Made by a program: the position numbers and the translations under genes | Notes under the pieces: model-generated | Told to the model about the DNA's origin: nothing | Database searches by the model: none | The model's input: the letters and a program-made list of their open reading frames with translations, nothing else | Assembly: GCA_002299865.1 (NCBI GenBank) | Contig: DBNV01000033.1 | Location: 1 to 8,048, forward strand | Direction of reading: 5' to 3' | Length of the DNA stretch: 8,048 bases | From: Desulfonatronaceae bacterium UBA663 | Lineage (GTDB): Bacteria; Desulfobacterota; Desulfovibrionia; Desulfovibrionales; Desulfonatronaceae | Shown here: in pieces, positions 1 through 5,740 of the stretch | Layout of the letters: each line of letters opens with the position of its first letter | Position numbering within the stretch: position 1 is the stretch's first letter

Positions 1-932
1 TGGCCTATCTCAAGGCCCTGCGTTCCATCCTGGTCTACCTGGAGATTTGCGACGGCAACATGGAAGAGGGCAGTTTTCGGTGCGACGCCAACGTTTCGGT
101 CCGGCCCAAGGGCGAAACCAAGCTCGGCACGCGCACCGAGCTAAAGAACCTTAATTCCTTCCGTCACGTGCACAAGGCCATAGAGCATGAGATCGCCAGG
201 CACGTCGACCTGCTTGCGGACGGCGAGCGCATCATCCAGGAAACACGCCTGTATGACGTGGACAATGGCGTGACTGTGTCCATGCGCGGCAAGGAAGAGG
301 CCCAGGACTACCGATATTTCCCGGATCCGGACCTGCTGCCCCTGATCCTGGAACCAGAGTGGCTGGAGCAATGGGCCAGGGAACTGCCCGAGTTGCCCCA
401 GACCAGGGAGGCTCGGTTCATCCGGGATTTTGACCTGCCCGAGGCTGCGGCCCAGTCTCTGACCGCAGAAAAGGACCTGGCCGAATATTTCGAAGCGGCT
501 GCAGCCGCCTATCACGAGCCCAAGAAAATCAGCAATTGGATGCTTTCCGAACTGTTGCGCGAACTGAACCAAGCTAAAATCAGCGCAAGGGACTGCGCCA
601 TGCCTCCGAAGCACCTGGCGGACCTTGTCCGGCTGATTGATTCCGGTCAGATCAGCGGGAAGATCGGCAAGCAGATTTTCGCCGAGTTGTTCTCCACTGG
701 AGATGCGCCGGAAGCCTTTGTCAAACGCAAGGGACTGGCGCAAATTTCGGACACCTCGGCCGTGGAGGCCATTGTGGACAGGGTCATGGCGGCCAACCCC
801 GCCGAGGTGGAGGCCTACAAGGCCGGCAAGACCAAGCTGAGGAGCTTCTTCGTCGGCCAGATCATGCGCGAAAGCAAGGGGCAGGCCAATCCCGGACTGG
901 TGAACGAGCTGATCAAGGCCAAGCTGGGGTAG
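1..932 (+). CDS. gatB: Asp-tRNA(Asn)/Glu-tRNA(Gln) amidotransferase subunit B, 3' part
   Basis: GatB is the tRNA-binding, kinase/transamidase subunit of the cytoplasmic GatCAB complex, which converts misacylated Glu-tRNA(Gln) and Asp-tRNA(Asn) to the correct aminoacyl-tRNAs. The reading frame is open from base 3 (AYLKALRSILVYLEICDGNM...), so the ATG at 60 is internal and the true start lies upstream of the window. About 309 codons are present; the family is usually near 475 residues, so roughly the first third is missing. Visible family blocks are MEEGSFRCDANVSVRP, GTRTELKNLNSF and DYRYFPDPDLLPL of the catalytic core. A helical region follows, then the YqeY-like tRNA-binding tail (GKIGKQIFAELF ... 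AGKTKLRSFFVGQIMRESKGQANP). The stop is TAG at 930-932. mtnA follows after 29 bp on the same strand, suggesting co-transcription. Identification is secure from the motifs. Confidence 0.97.
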   Translation, partial: AYLKALRSILVYLEICDGNMEEGSFRCDANVSVRPKGETKLGTRTELKNLNSFRHVHKAIEHEIARHVDLLADGERIIQETRLYDVDNGVTVSMRGKEEAQDYRYFPDPDLLPLILEPEWLEQWARELPELPQTREARFIRDFDLPEAAAQSLTAEKDLAEYFEAAAAAYHEPKKISNWMLSELLRELNQAKISARDCAMPPKHLADLVRLIDSGQISGKIGKQIFAELFSTGDAPEAFVKRKGLAQISDTSAVEAIVDRVMAANPAEVEAYKAGKTKLRSFFVGQIMRESKGQANPGLVNELIKAKLG

Positions 933-961
933 TCAACATCCGCCGACAAGAGAAAAAACAG

Positions 962-2026
962 ATGCAGCCACACATTCTTTTCCAGCCCAAGGCCCATGAA
1001 TTGCATCTTCTGGACCAGCGGCTTTTGCCCGGCCGTGAGGAATGGTTCATTTGCCGGAACATTGCGGACATTGTTTACGCTCTGAAGGAGATGGTGGTGC
1101 GCGGCGCTCCGGCCATCGGCGTGACCGCGGCCTACGGCTGCTGTCTGGCAGCGGCCCATGCCGACCCGAATGACCCGGATTGGCCGCACGGTCTGGAGCG
1201 AGAACTGGACGTCCTGGCCCAGGCCAGGCCCACAGCCGTGAATCTGGCTTGGGCCGTGAATCTGATGCGTCAAACCTGGCGGACTTATCCGGACCTCCCC
1301 TTGGAAGAGCTGCGCCGGGCCTGGATTGAACAGGCCATGGCCCTGCACCGCCAAGACGAGGCGGACAACCGGGCCATGGGTGCGCACGGTGCTGCGCTGC
1401 TCAAGGACGGCGACAGCGTGATGACCCATTGCAACGCCGGGGCCCTGGCCACGGGAGCGTACGGCACGGCCCTGGGCGTGATCCGGGCCGCCGTGGAGGC
1501 CGGCAAACGCATCCAAGTGCTGGCCAATGAAACCCGGCCTTTTCTGCAAGGCGCCCGACTGACCGCCTATGAACTGGCCCGGGACGGCATCCCCGTGACC
1601 GTATGCTGCGACAACGCCGTGGGTCTGCTCATGGCCAAGGGCATGGTCCAGGCCGTGGTCGTGGGCGCGGATCGGGTCGCGGCCAACGGCGATGCAGCCA
1701 ACAAAATCGGCACCTACACCGTGGCCGTACTGGCCAAGCGTCACAACGTTCCCTTTTACGTGGTCGTTCCTTTTTCCACCATTGACTTTGCCACGCCAAC
1801 CGGCGCAGAGATTCCCATTGAGGAGCGCACTCCCAGGGAAGTGACCCACATCCAGGACCGGATGATCACCCCCCAAGGTGTTCCGGCGCTCAACTTCGCC
1901 TTTGACGTGACGCCAGCGGAACTGATCACCGCGATCATCACGGAAAAGGGCGTGTTTGAGCCCGGTAGACTACCCGGTAGACTACCGGGTAGTCTAATGG
2001 ATGCGTTCGTCACCCCGAACCCTTAG
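962..2026 (+). CDS. mtnA: S-methyl-5-thioribose-1-phosphate isomerase
   Basis: MtnA converts 5-methylthioribose-1-phosphate to 5-methylthioribulose-1-phosphate in the methionine salvage pathway, in the cytoplasm. It belongs to the eIF2B-like fold. The 354-residue product is of normal family length plus a short tail. Signature blocks are MVVRGAPAIGVTAAYG (residues 44-59), THCNAGALATGAYGT (155-169), ETRPFLQGARLTAYE (190-204) and GADRVAANGDAANKIGTY (235-252). By family knowledge the catalytic pair is the Cys of THCNAG (Cys157) and the Asp of GADR (Asp237); both are present. The ATG at 962 fits the family N-terminus, although the upstream AAGAG is only a weak ribosome site. No other methionine-salvage gene lies in the window; the location between gatB and der looks like a shared transcription unit rather than a pathway operon. 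The C-terminal PGRLPGRLPGSL stretch (residues 334-345) is encoded by an odd palindromic repeat, listed separately. Confidence 0.96.
   Translation: MQPHILFQPKAHELHLLDQRLLPGREEWFICRNIADIVYALKEMVVRGAPAIGVTAAYGCCLAAAHADPNDPDWPHGLERELDVLAQARPTAVNLAWAVNLMRQTWRTYPDLPLEELRRAWIEQAMALHRQDEADNRAMGAHGAALLKDGDSVMTHCNAGALATGAYGTALGVIRAAVEAGKRIQVLANETRPFLQGARLTAYELARDGIPVTVCCDNAVGLLMAKGMVQAVVVGADRVAANGDAANKIGTYTVAVLAKRHNVPFYVVVPFSTIDFATPTGAEIPIEERTPREVTHIQDRMITPQGVPALNFAFDVTPAELITAIITEKGVFEPGRLPGRLPGSLMDAFVTPNP
1961..1996 (+). repeat. In-frame palindromic 12-bp triplication in mtnA 3' end
   Basis: Three consecutive 12-bp units are seen: CCCGGTAGACTA, CCCGGTAGACTA and CCGGGTAGTCTA. The third differs from the others at two positions, and these changes make 1966-1996 a perfect inverted repeat: TAGACTACCCGGTAG, one central A, then CTACCGGGTAGTCTA. 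In mRNA it could fold as a 13-bp stem (1966-1978 with 1984-1996) around a 5-nt loop. It encodes PGRL/PGRL/PGSL in the mtnA frame and lies about 36 bp before the der start. No T-run follows, so it is not an intrinsic terminator. It resembles in principle the in-frame palindromic elements described in Rickettsia genes, but no family relationship is claimed. Confidence 0.9.
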
Positions 2027-2032
2027 ACCCCT

Positions 2033-3451
2033 ATGACCCAAGAACTGCCCATCGTCGCCCTGATCGGTCGGCCCAATGTGGGCAAATCCTCCCTGTTCAA
2101 CCGTTTGCTTGGGTCCTCCAAGGCCTTGACCCACGACTTGCCCGGTGTGACCAGGGACCGCATCTATGGCGAGGTCCGCCGCCCCAAGGACCCTCTGGTC
2201 AAGCCCTTTGCCTTGGTGGATACCGGCGGGCTGGAGCCGGAATCCGCTGAAGACATCAAGCAGGCCGTGCTTTCCCAGGCGCGTGAAGCCTTGCGTGAAG
2301 CCGTGTTGGTGCTCATGGTCGTGGACGGCCGCGAAGGGCTGAACACGCTGGACGAACAGGTGGCCGCCTTGCTACGCAGCGCCAACAAGTCCGTGCTGCT
2401 CGTGGTCAACAAGGTGGACAGCGAAGCAAAGGAAGCCCTGCTCACTGCGGAATTTCATCAGCTCGGCTTCCCCGTGTTGGCGGTTTCCGCAGCCCATGGC
2501 TTTGGCGCAAACCGGCTCATGGACATGATCATGGACAGTCTGCCGCCCGGGGATTCTTCTTCCTTCAAGACCAAGCCCTCCCCAATGCACTCGCCAGAGC
2601 ACTCAGGGGAGCACACCCCAGAGCACTTAAGGGAGGGGCGGGATGCGGACACGGGGCTGCGTTTGGCCCTGCTGGGTCGGCCCAACGTGGGCAAATCCTC
2701 CCTGGTCAACGCTCTGTTGGGCTTTGAGCGCCAGATCGTCTCGGATCAGGCCGGCACCACCCGTGACAGTGTGGACATCTCCTGGCTGGTGGGTGAAAAA
2801 ACGTATACCTTGGTGGATACCGCCGGAGTGCGCAAGCGCACCCGCATTCAGGACAGCCTGGAACGTTTCAGCGTGCTCAAGGCCCTGCGCAGCAGCAAGA
2901 AGGCCCAGGTGACCATGCTCGTCCTGGACGCCCTGGAGGGGGTGACCTTTCAGGACAAGAAGCTGTTCACTTTTCTGGACCGGGAGAAAACTCCCCTGAT
3001 CGCCGTGGTGAACAAGATCGATCTGGTTCCGAAGAACGCCCTGAACGCCTTAAAACAACGTTTCAAAGACGATCTTTCCTTTGCGTCCCACGTGCCCCTG
3101 GTCTTCACCTCCACGGTCAGCCGGGCCGGCCTGGGCGGTTTGCTCCCCCTGGCTGAACGGATCTGGACCCAGTGTCAGACCAGGATTTCCACCGGGCAGC
3201 TCAATCGCATCATGAGCGAGGCCACCCAGCGCCATCAACCGGCCATGGTCAACCGACGGCGGGCCAAATTCTTCTACCTGACCCAGGCCGACATCGCTCC
3301 GCCGACCTTTGTCTTCTTTGTCAACAATGCCGCGTTGATCCGTCAGGAATACTCCAGATATCTGGAAAACCAACTGCGGAAGCGTTTTGGTCTGAATTTG
3401 GCCCCATTGCAGCTTCATTTCCGATCCAGCCACGGCAAGGCCAAGGAATGA
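2033..3451 (+). CDS. der: Ribosome biogenesis GTPase Der (EngA)
   Basis: Der is an essential tandem-domain GTPase that binds the 50S precursor and helps late large-subunit assembly. The 472-residue product shows two complete G domains followed by a KH-like domain. Domain 1 has GRPNVGKS (12-19), DTGG (63-66), NKVD (126-129) and SAAHG (152-156). Domain 2 has GRPNVGKS (215-222), DTAG (262-265) and NKID (327-330). The KH-like C-terminal part spans about 380-465, with VNRRRAKFFYLTQ and PPTFVFFVN. The inter-domain linker (about 170-205) is His-rich with SPMH/SPEH/SGEH/TPEH repeats. The ATG at 2033 is 6 bp after the mtnA stop and in the same frame; no clear Shine-Dalgarno sequence precedes it, so translation may depend on coupling to mtnA. 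The TGA stop overlaps an ATG (ATGA) that begins a possible small ORF. Confidence 0.97.
   Translation: MTQELPIVALIGRPNVGKSSLFNRLLGSSKALTHDLPGVTRDRIYGEVRRPKDPLVKPFALVDTGGLEPESAEDIKQAVLSQAREALREAVLVLMVVDGREGLNTLDEQVAALLRSANKSVLLVVNKVDSEAKEALLTAEFHQLGFPVLAVSAAHGFGANRLMDMIMDSLPPGDSSSFKTKPSPMHSPEHSGEHTPEHLREGRDADTGLRLALLGRPNVGKSSLVNALLGFERQIVSDQAGTTRDSVDISWLVGEKTYTLVDTAGVRKRTRIQDSLERFSVLKALRSSKKAQVTMLVLDALEGVTFQDKKLFTFLDREKTPLIAVVNKIDLVPKNALNALKQRFKDDLSFASHVPLVFTSTVSRAGLGGLLPLAERIWTQCQTRISTGQLNRIMSEATQRHQPAMVNRRRAKFFYLTQADIAPPTFVFFVNNAALIRQEYSRYLENQLRKRFGLNLAPLQLHFRSSHGKAKE
2281..2304 (+). repeat. 12-bp tandem duplication in der G domain 1
   Basis: GCGTGAAGCCTT is followed directly by GCGTGAAGCCGT, 11 of 12 bases identical. 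It keeps the reading frame and encodes REAL-REAV in a helix of the first G domain. It is one of several 12-bp duplications in this window. Confidence 0.75.
2579..2626 (+). repeat. Degenerate 12-bp tandem repeat, Der His-rich linker
   Basis: Four in-frame 12-bp units are visible: TCCCCAATGCAC, TCGCCAGAGCAC, TCAGGGGAGCAC and ACCCCAGAGCAC. They encode SPMH, SPEH, SGEH and TPEH in the linker between the two GTPase domains. Every unit ends in GCAC and the last three in GAGCAC. The sequence is direct evidence for repeat growth; a metal-binding role for the four regularly spaced histidines is only a possibility. Confidence 0.8.
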
Positions 3452-3555
3452 TCGATTTGCGCCCTCGCCGGGAATCAGGTAGTTTCGTAGCCGACTTCCG
3501 GGAGGACGTTGTCCTTGAAGGACGTTGTCCCGACGCCGCCGAAGAACACCACTGA
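3448..3555 (+). CDS. Possible 35-residue ORF coupled to der
   Basis: An ATG at 3448 overlaps the der stop as ATGA. It opens a 35-codon frame starting MIDLRPRRESGSF and ending in TGA at 3553-3555. AAGG at 3437-3440 lies 7 nt upstream and could serve as a ribosome site. The predicted peptide is strongly charged (Arg, Asp, Glu), without a membrane segment or a recognised motif. It contains the repeated GGACGTTGTCC element in two different frames, which argues against strong protein constraint. It may simply be chance reading of the der-dnaX spacer. I do not recognise it and give it low confidence. Confidence 0.22.
   Translation: MIDLRPRRESGSFVADFREDVVLEGRCPDAAEEHH
3504..3535 (+). repeat. 16-bp direct repeat in der-dnaX spacer
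   Basis: GGACGTTGTCC occurs at 3504-3514 and again at 3520-3530, giving a 16-bp period. Each copy is itself a small inverted repeat (GGAC-GTT-GTCC). It could be an operator-like dyad pair or a slippage product; no T-run follows. Confidence 0.6.
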
Positions 3556-3591
3556 TGTGCAACGACTGATGCACAAAGAAAGGTTGACGCA

Positions 3592-3641
3592 GCGCTAGCG
3601 CCGCTAGCACTGCTAGAGCAGCCGCTACTAAAGTAGCTTTT
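3592..3641 (+). promoter_or_regulatory. Palindrome cluster and hairpin-T4 before dnaX
   Basis: GCGCTAGCGC at 3592-3601 is a perfect palindrome. GCTAG-starting 9-bp units follow at 3594, 3603 and 3612. CTGCT/AGCAG forms a dyad at 3610-3621, and GCTACT/AGTAGC at 3624-3637 forms a 6-bp stem followed by TTTT (3638-3641). The last hairpin plus T-run resembles a short intrinsic terminator or attenuator and immediately precedes GAGG and the dnaX start. It could end der read-through or modulate dnaX expression. The stem is short, so the role is inferred. No convincing -35/-10 pair for a dnaX promoter was found, although TTGACG occurs at 3584. Confidence 0.35.
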
Positions 3642-3645
3642 GAGG

Positions 3646-5385
3646 ATGTCTCCTTTGTCCGCGACGCATATCCAGCTTACGGCCAAGTACAGGCCCCAGA
3701 CCTTCGCCCAGGTGGTCGGCCAGGAGGAAATCCGCGTCGTGCTTTCCCGGGCCGCAGCCTTGGATCGCATTGCCGCAGCCTACCTTTTCAGCGGTACAAG
3801 GGGTGTGGGCAAGACCACCTTGGCCCGCATCTTCGCCAAGGCCGTGAACTGTCAAACGTCGCCCACGCCCGAACCCTGCAACCAGTGTCGCCATTGCCGC
3901 CAGATCACCAGCGGCTCGGCCGTGGACGTGGCCGAAATCGACGGGGCCTCCAACAGGGGCATTGAGCAGGCCCGCCGCCTCAAAGAGGACGTGGGCTACG
4001 CGCCCATGGAGGGCCGCTACAAGATCATCATCATTGATGAAGCGCACATGCTCACCAAGGAGGCCTTCAACGCCTTGCTGAAGACCCTGGAGGAACCGCC
4101 GCCCGGAGTGACCTTCATCATGGCCACCACGGAGCCCCAGAAATTTCCGGCCACCATTGTCAGCCGCTGCCAGCACTATGTGTTCAAGCGCCTGACCCAG
4201 GCCCAACTGGAGGCCCATTTGCGCCACGTCCTGGAACTGGAAGGCCGGTCCTTCGAGCCCGCGGCAACGGCTCTTTTGGCCAGGAGAGCCGCAGGCAGCG
4301 TCCGTGACGGCATGTCGCTTTTGGAGCAGGTATTGACCATCAGCGACGGGGGCCTGCGCCTGGAGGACGTTCGTCGGGTGCTGGGCTTGGCCGGCGGCGA
4401 GTTGTTCCAGCGACTGATCGTGGCGATTCGGGATCAGGACTGCGTGGCGGTGAGCGACGTCCTGCGCGTTCTTTTGGACCAGGGGTTGGACCTGGGTTTT
4501 TTTCTGCGAGAACTGGCCGAGTTATGGCGCAACTTGTTTTTGCTGCGCCAAGCCGGGGAAAAGGCCTTGCCGATCCTGGGCTTGCCCGACGAGGAAGCGC
4601 GCGTGTGGCTGGCCGAAGCCGCAGCCCTTTCTCCCACGCATATCCATGCGGCCTGGCAGTTGACCCTGGAAGGACAACGTCAGGTGCTGACCAGCCTGGA
4701 GCCGGCCCAGGCACTGGAGATGCTGCTGCTCAACCTGGCCTATTTGCCGCAACTTTTGCCTTTGGAGCATCTGGCCGCCCCCGGCACGGACCGTGATTCC
4801 CAGGCCACCGGCCAGGCCACCGAGATGATTGCCCCGGTCCGTGCAAAATCGACGAGCACCCCCCCCCGGTCCATGCCTGCAAAGGCAAAGTCCAGGGCCT
4901 CTTCTAGGCCGGCGACTCTAAAGGCGACATCCTCTGCGGATCCGTCGAGCACAGGGTCGAGCACCGGATCGATCGGTGGCGAATTCGAAAGGTTAAGGAA
5001 AAAAATCACTTGGGCGGGATTCCTGGAGCACTACGATGCGCTGTGCAAAAAAAGCGAGGCCTGCCTGCCGGGCTTGCGTCAAGTCAACGCCGAACAGCAA
5101 GGCGACGAATTGACGTTGCGTTGCCCGACCCGTTTCCAATACGAAGGGCTCCAGGCCCCTCAAAAATGGCGCCGTTTGGAGCAGTTGCTGCGGGAGTATT
5201 TCGGCCCTGCCTTGCGGATCAATCTCCTGCCTCTGCAAGAGAGCAGCGAAAAAACAGATCCACAAACGCCGGGGCGGCCCAACAACGGTCCGCTTCTGGA
5301 ACATCCCCTGGTCCGTGAATTTTCGGAGCGGTTCCAGGCCAAGGTGATTTCCTTGGAGCCGTATGGGCAGGATTCAGGTTCATAA
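3646..5385 (+). CDS. dnaX: DNA polymerase III subunit gamma/tau
   Basis: DnaX is the ATPase of the clamp loader that opens the beta clamp and, in its long tau form, couples polymerases and helicase. With Met at 3646 the product is 579 residues. The AAA+ module shows GTRGVGKT (Walker A, 50-57), four zinc-binding Cys (69, 78, 81, 84), IIIIDEAHM (Walker B, Asp131-Glu132), sensor 1 ATTEP, SRC with arginine finger (Arg174) and GSVRDGMSLLEQ (sensor 2). The collar domain reaches about residue 370. A low-complexity Ser/Thr/Pro/Ala/Lys linker spans about 380-445, then a tau-like C-terminal domain. The start is uncertain: ATG 3646 touches GAGG (3642-3645), whereas TTG 3655 lies 9 nt after it and gives MSATHIQLTAKYRPQTF, a good family N-terminus; TTG 3640 is also in frame. 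ebfC follows after 29 bp. The linker holds a C9 run and two duplications. Confidence 0.96.
   Translation: MSPLSATHIQLTAKYRPQTFAQVVGQEEIRVVLSRAAALDRIAAAYLFSGTRGVGKTTLARIFAKAVNCQTSPTPEPCNQCRHCRQITSGSAVDVAEIDGASNRGIEQARRLKEDVGYAPMEGRYKIIIIDEAHMLTKEAFNALLKTLEEPPPGVTFIMATTEPQKFPATIVSRCQHYVFKRLTQAQLEAHLRHVLELEGRSFEPAATALLARRAAGSVRDGMSLLEQVLTISDGGLRLEDVRRVLGLAGGELFQRLIVAIRDQDCVAVSDVLRVLLDQGLDLGFFLRELAELWRNLFLLRQAGEKALPILGLPDEEARVWLAEAAALSPTHIHAAWQLTLEGQRQVLTSLEPAQALEMLLLNLAYLPQLLPLEHLAAPGTDRDSQATGQATEMIAPVRAKSTSTPPRSMPAKAKSRASSRPATLKATSSADPSSTGSSTGSIGGEFERLRKKITWAGFLEHYDALCKKSEACLPGLRQVNAEQQGDELTLRCPTRFQYEGLQAPQKWRRLEQLLREYFGPALRINLLPLQESSEKTDPQTPGRPNNGPLLEHPLVREFSERFQAKVISLEPYGQDSGS
4801..4824 (+). 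repeat. 12-bp tandem duplication in dnaX linker (QATG-QATE)
   Basis: CAGGCCACCGGC is followed directly by CAGGCCACCGAG, 10 of 12 bases identical and in frame. It encodes QATG-QATE at the beginning of the low-complexity linker after the collar domain. Confidence 0.75.
4859..4867 (+). other. C9 homopolymer in dnaX linker, possible slippage site
   Basis: Nine consecutive C residues sit in the codons for Thr-Pro-Pro-Arg of the linker. If one base is gained, the frame ends at TAG 4905-4907, giving about 420 residues. If one is lost, the frame ends at TAA 4919-4921, giving about 424 residues. Both products keep the whole AAA+ and collar region and lose the tau C-terminal domain, close to the 431 residues of E. 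coli gamma. Programmed or transcriptional slippage in dnaX is established for E. coli and Thermus on A-rich sites; use of a C-run here is inference. Confidence 0.4.
4944..4967 (+). repeat. 12-bp tandem duplication in dnaX linker (SSTG-SSTG)
   Basis: GTCGAGCACAGG is followed by GTCGAGCACCGG, 11 of 12 bases identical and in frame. It encodes a repeated SSTG unit just before the C-terminal domain, showing recent expansion of the flexible linker. Confidence 0.8.
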
Positions 5386-5400
5386 TCCGACAACAAAAAC

Positions 5401-5406
5401 AAGGAG
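5401..5406 (+). promoter_or_regulatory. Strong ribosome binding site of ebfC
   Basis: AAGGAG lies 8 nt before the ATG at 5415. It fixes the ebfC start and is much stronger than the sites before mtnA, der and dnaX, fitting high expression of an abundant nucleoid protein. Confidence 0.85.
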
Positions 5407-5414
5407 TATTCATC

Positions 5415-5729
5415 ATGATGAAAGGAATGGGCGACCTGGTCCGTCAGGCCCAGATCATGCAGAACAAAATCGCCAAAATGCAGGAAGAGGTCGGAAAGCG
5501 CACTGTGGAGGCCGCCGCCGGCGGAGGCATGGTCATGGTAACGGCCAACGGGGCGCAGGAGATCCTGGCCGTGAAGATCGATCCCGCAGTGGTCACTCCC
5601 GAGGATGTGGAAATGCTGCAGGATCTGGTGCTGGCTGCGGTCAACGAAGCATTGAAAAAGGCCGGTGAGATGATGAAGCAGGAGATGGCTCAAATCACCG
5701 GCGGCATCAAAATCCCCGGTATGTTTTAG
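5415..5729 (+). CDS. ebfC: YbaB/EbfC family nucleoid-associated protein
   Basis: Small DNA-binding protein of the YbaB/EbfC family, which forms a tweezer-like dimer and associates with the nucleoid; its exact role is poorly defined. The 104-residue length matches the family. Visible features are the N-terminal helix MGDLVRQAQIMQNKIAKMQ, the conserved beta segment with GGGMVMVTANG and ILAVKIDP, a second helix (LVLAAVNEALKKAGEM) and the typical C-terminus GGIKIPGMF. The start ATG at 5415 has a strong AAGGAG site; a second ATG follows immediately at 5418. It lies between dnaX (29 bp upstream) and recR (11 bp downstream), the arrangement conserved across many bacteria, so one transcript is very likely. 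Confidence 0.95.
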   Translation: MMKGMGDLVRQAQIMQNKIAKMQEEVGKRTVEAAAGGGMVMVTANGAQEILAVKIDPAVVTPEDVEMLQDLVLAAVNEALKKAGEMMKQEMAQITGGIKIPGMF

Positions 5730-5740
5730 GTGGATCGTCC

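Noticed and set aside
815..1876. Long 353-codon open frame on the minus strand opposite mtnA
   Set aside because: It lies opposite a certain mtnA and gatB end, has shadow-type composition (Gly/His/Gln-rich) and no family motif.
1966..1996. mtnA palindrome as an intrinsic terminator
   Set aside because: No T-run follows the stem, and it lies inside coding sequence just before der of the same unit.
2024..2035. mtnA and der in the same frame, separated only by TAG and two codons, as a possible read-through fusion
   Set aside because: Both proteins are complete with normal ends and no read-through signal is visible; same frame occurs by chance one time in three.
3172..3555. 127-codon plus-strand frame starting inside der
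   Set aside because: Most of it is an out-of-frame reading of the Der KH domain; only the part from the ATGA overlap at 3448 is worth keeping as a weak candidate.
3584..3631. Possible sigma-70 promoter beginning with TTGACG before dnaX
   Set aside because: No -10-like hexamer lies 16-18 bp downstream; TACTAA at 3626 is 36 bp away.
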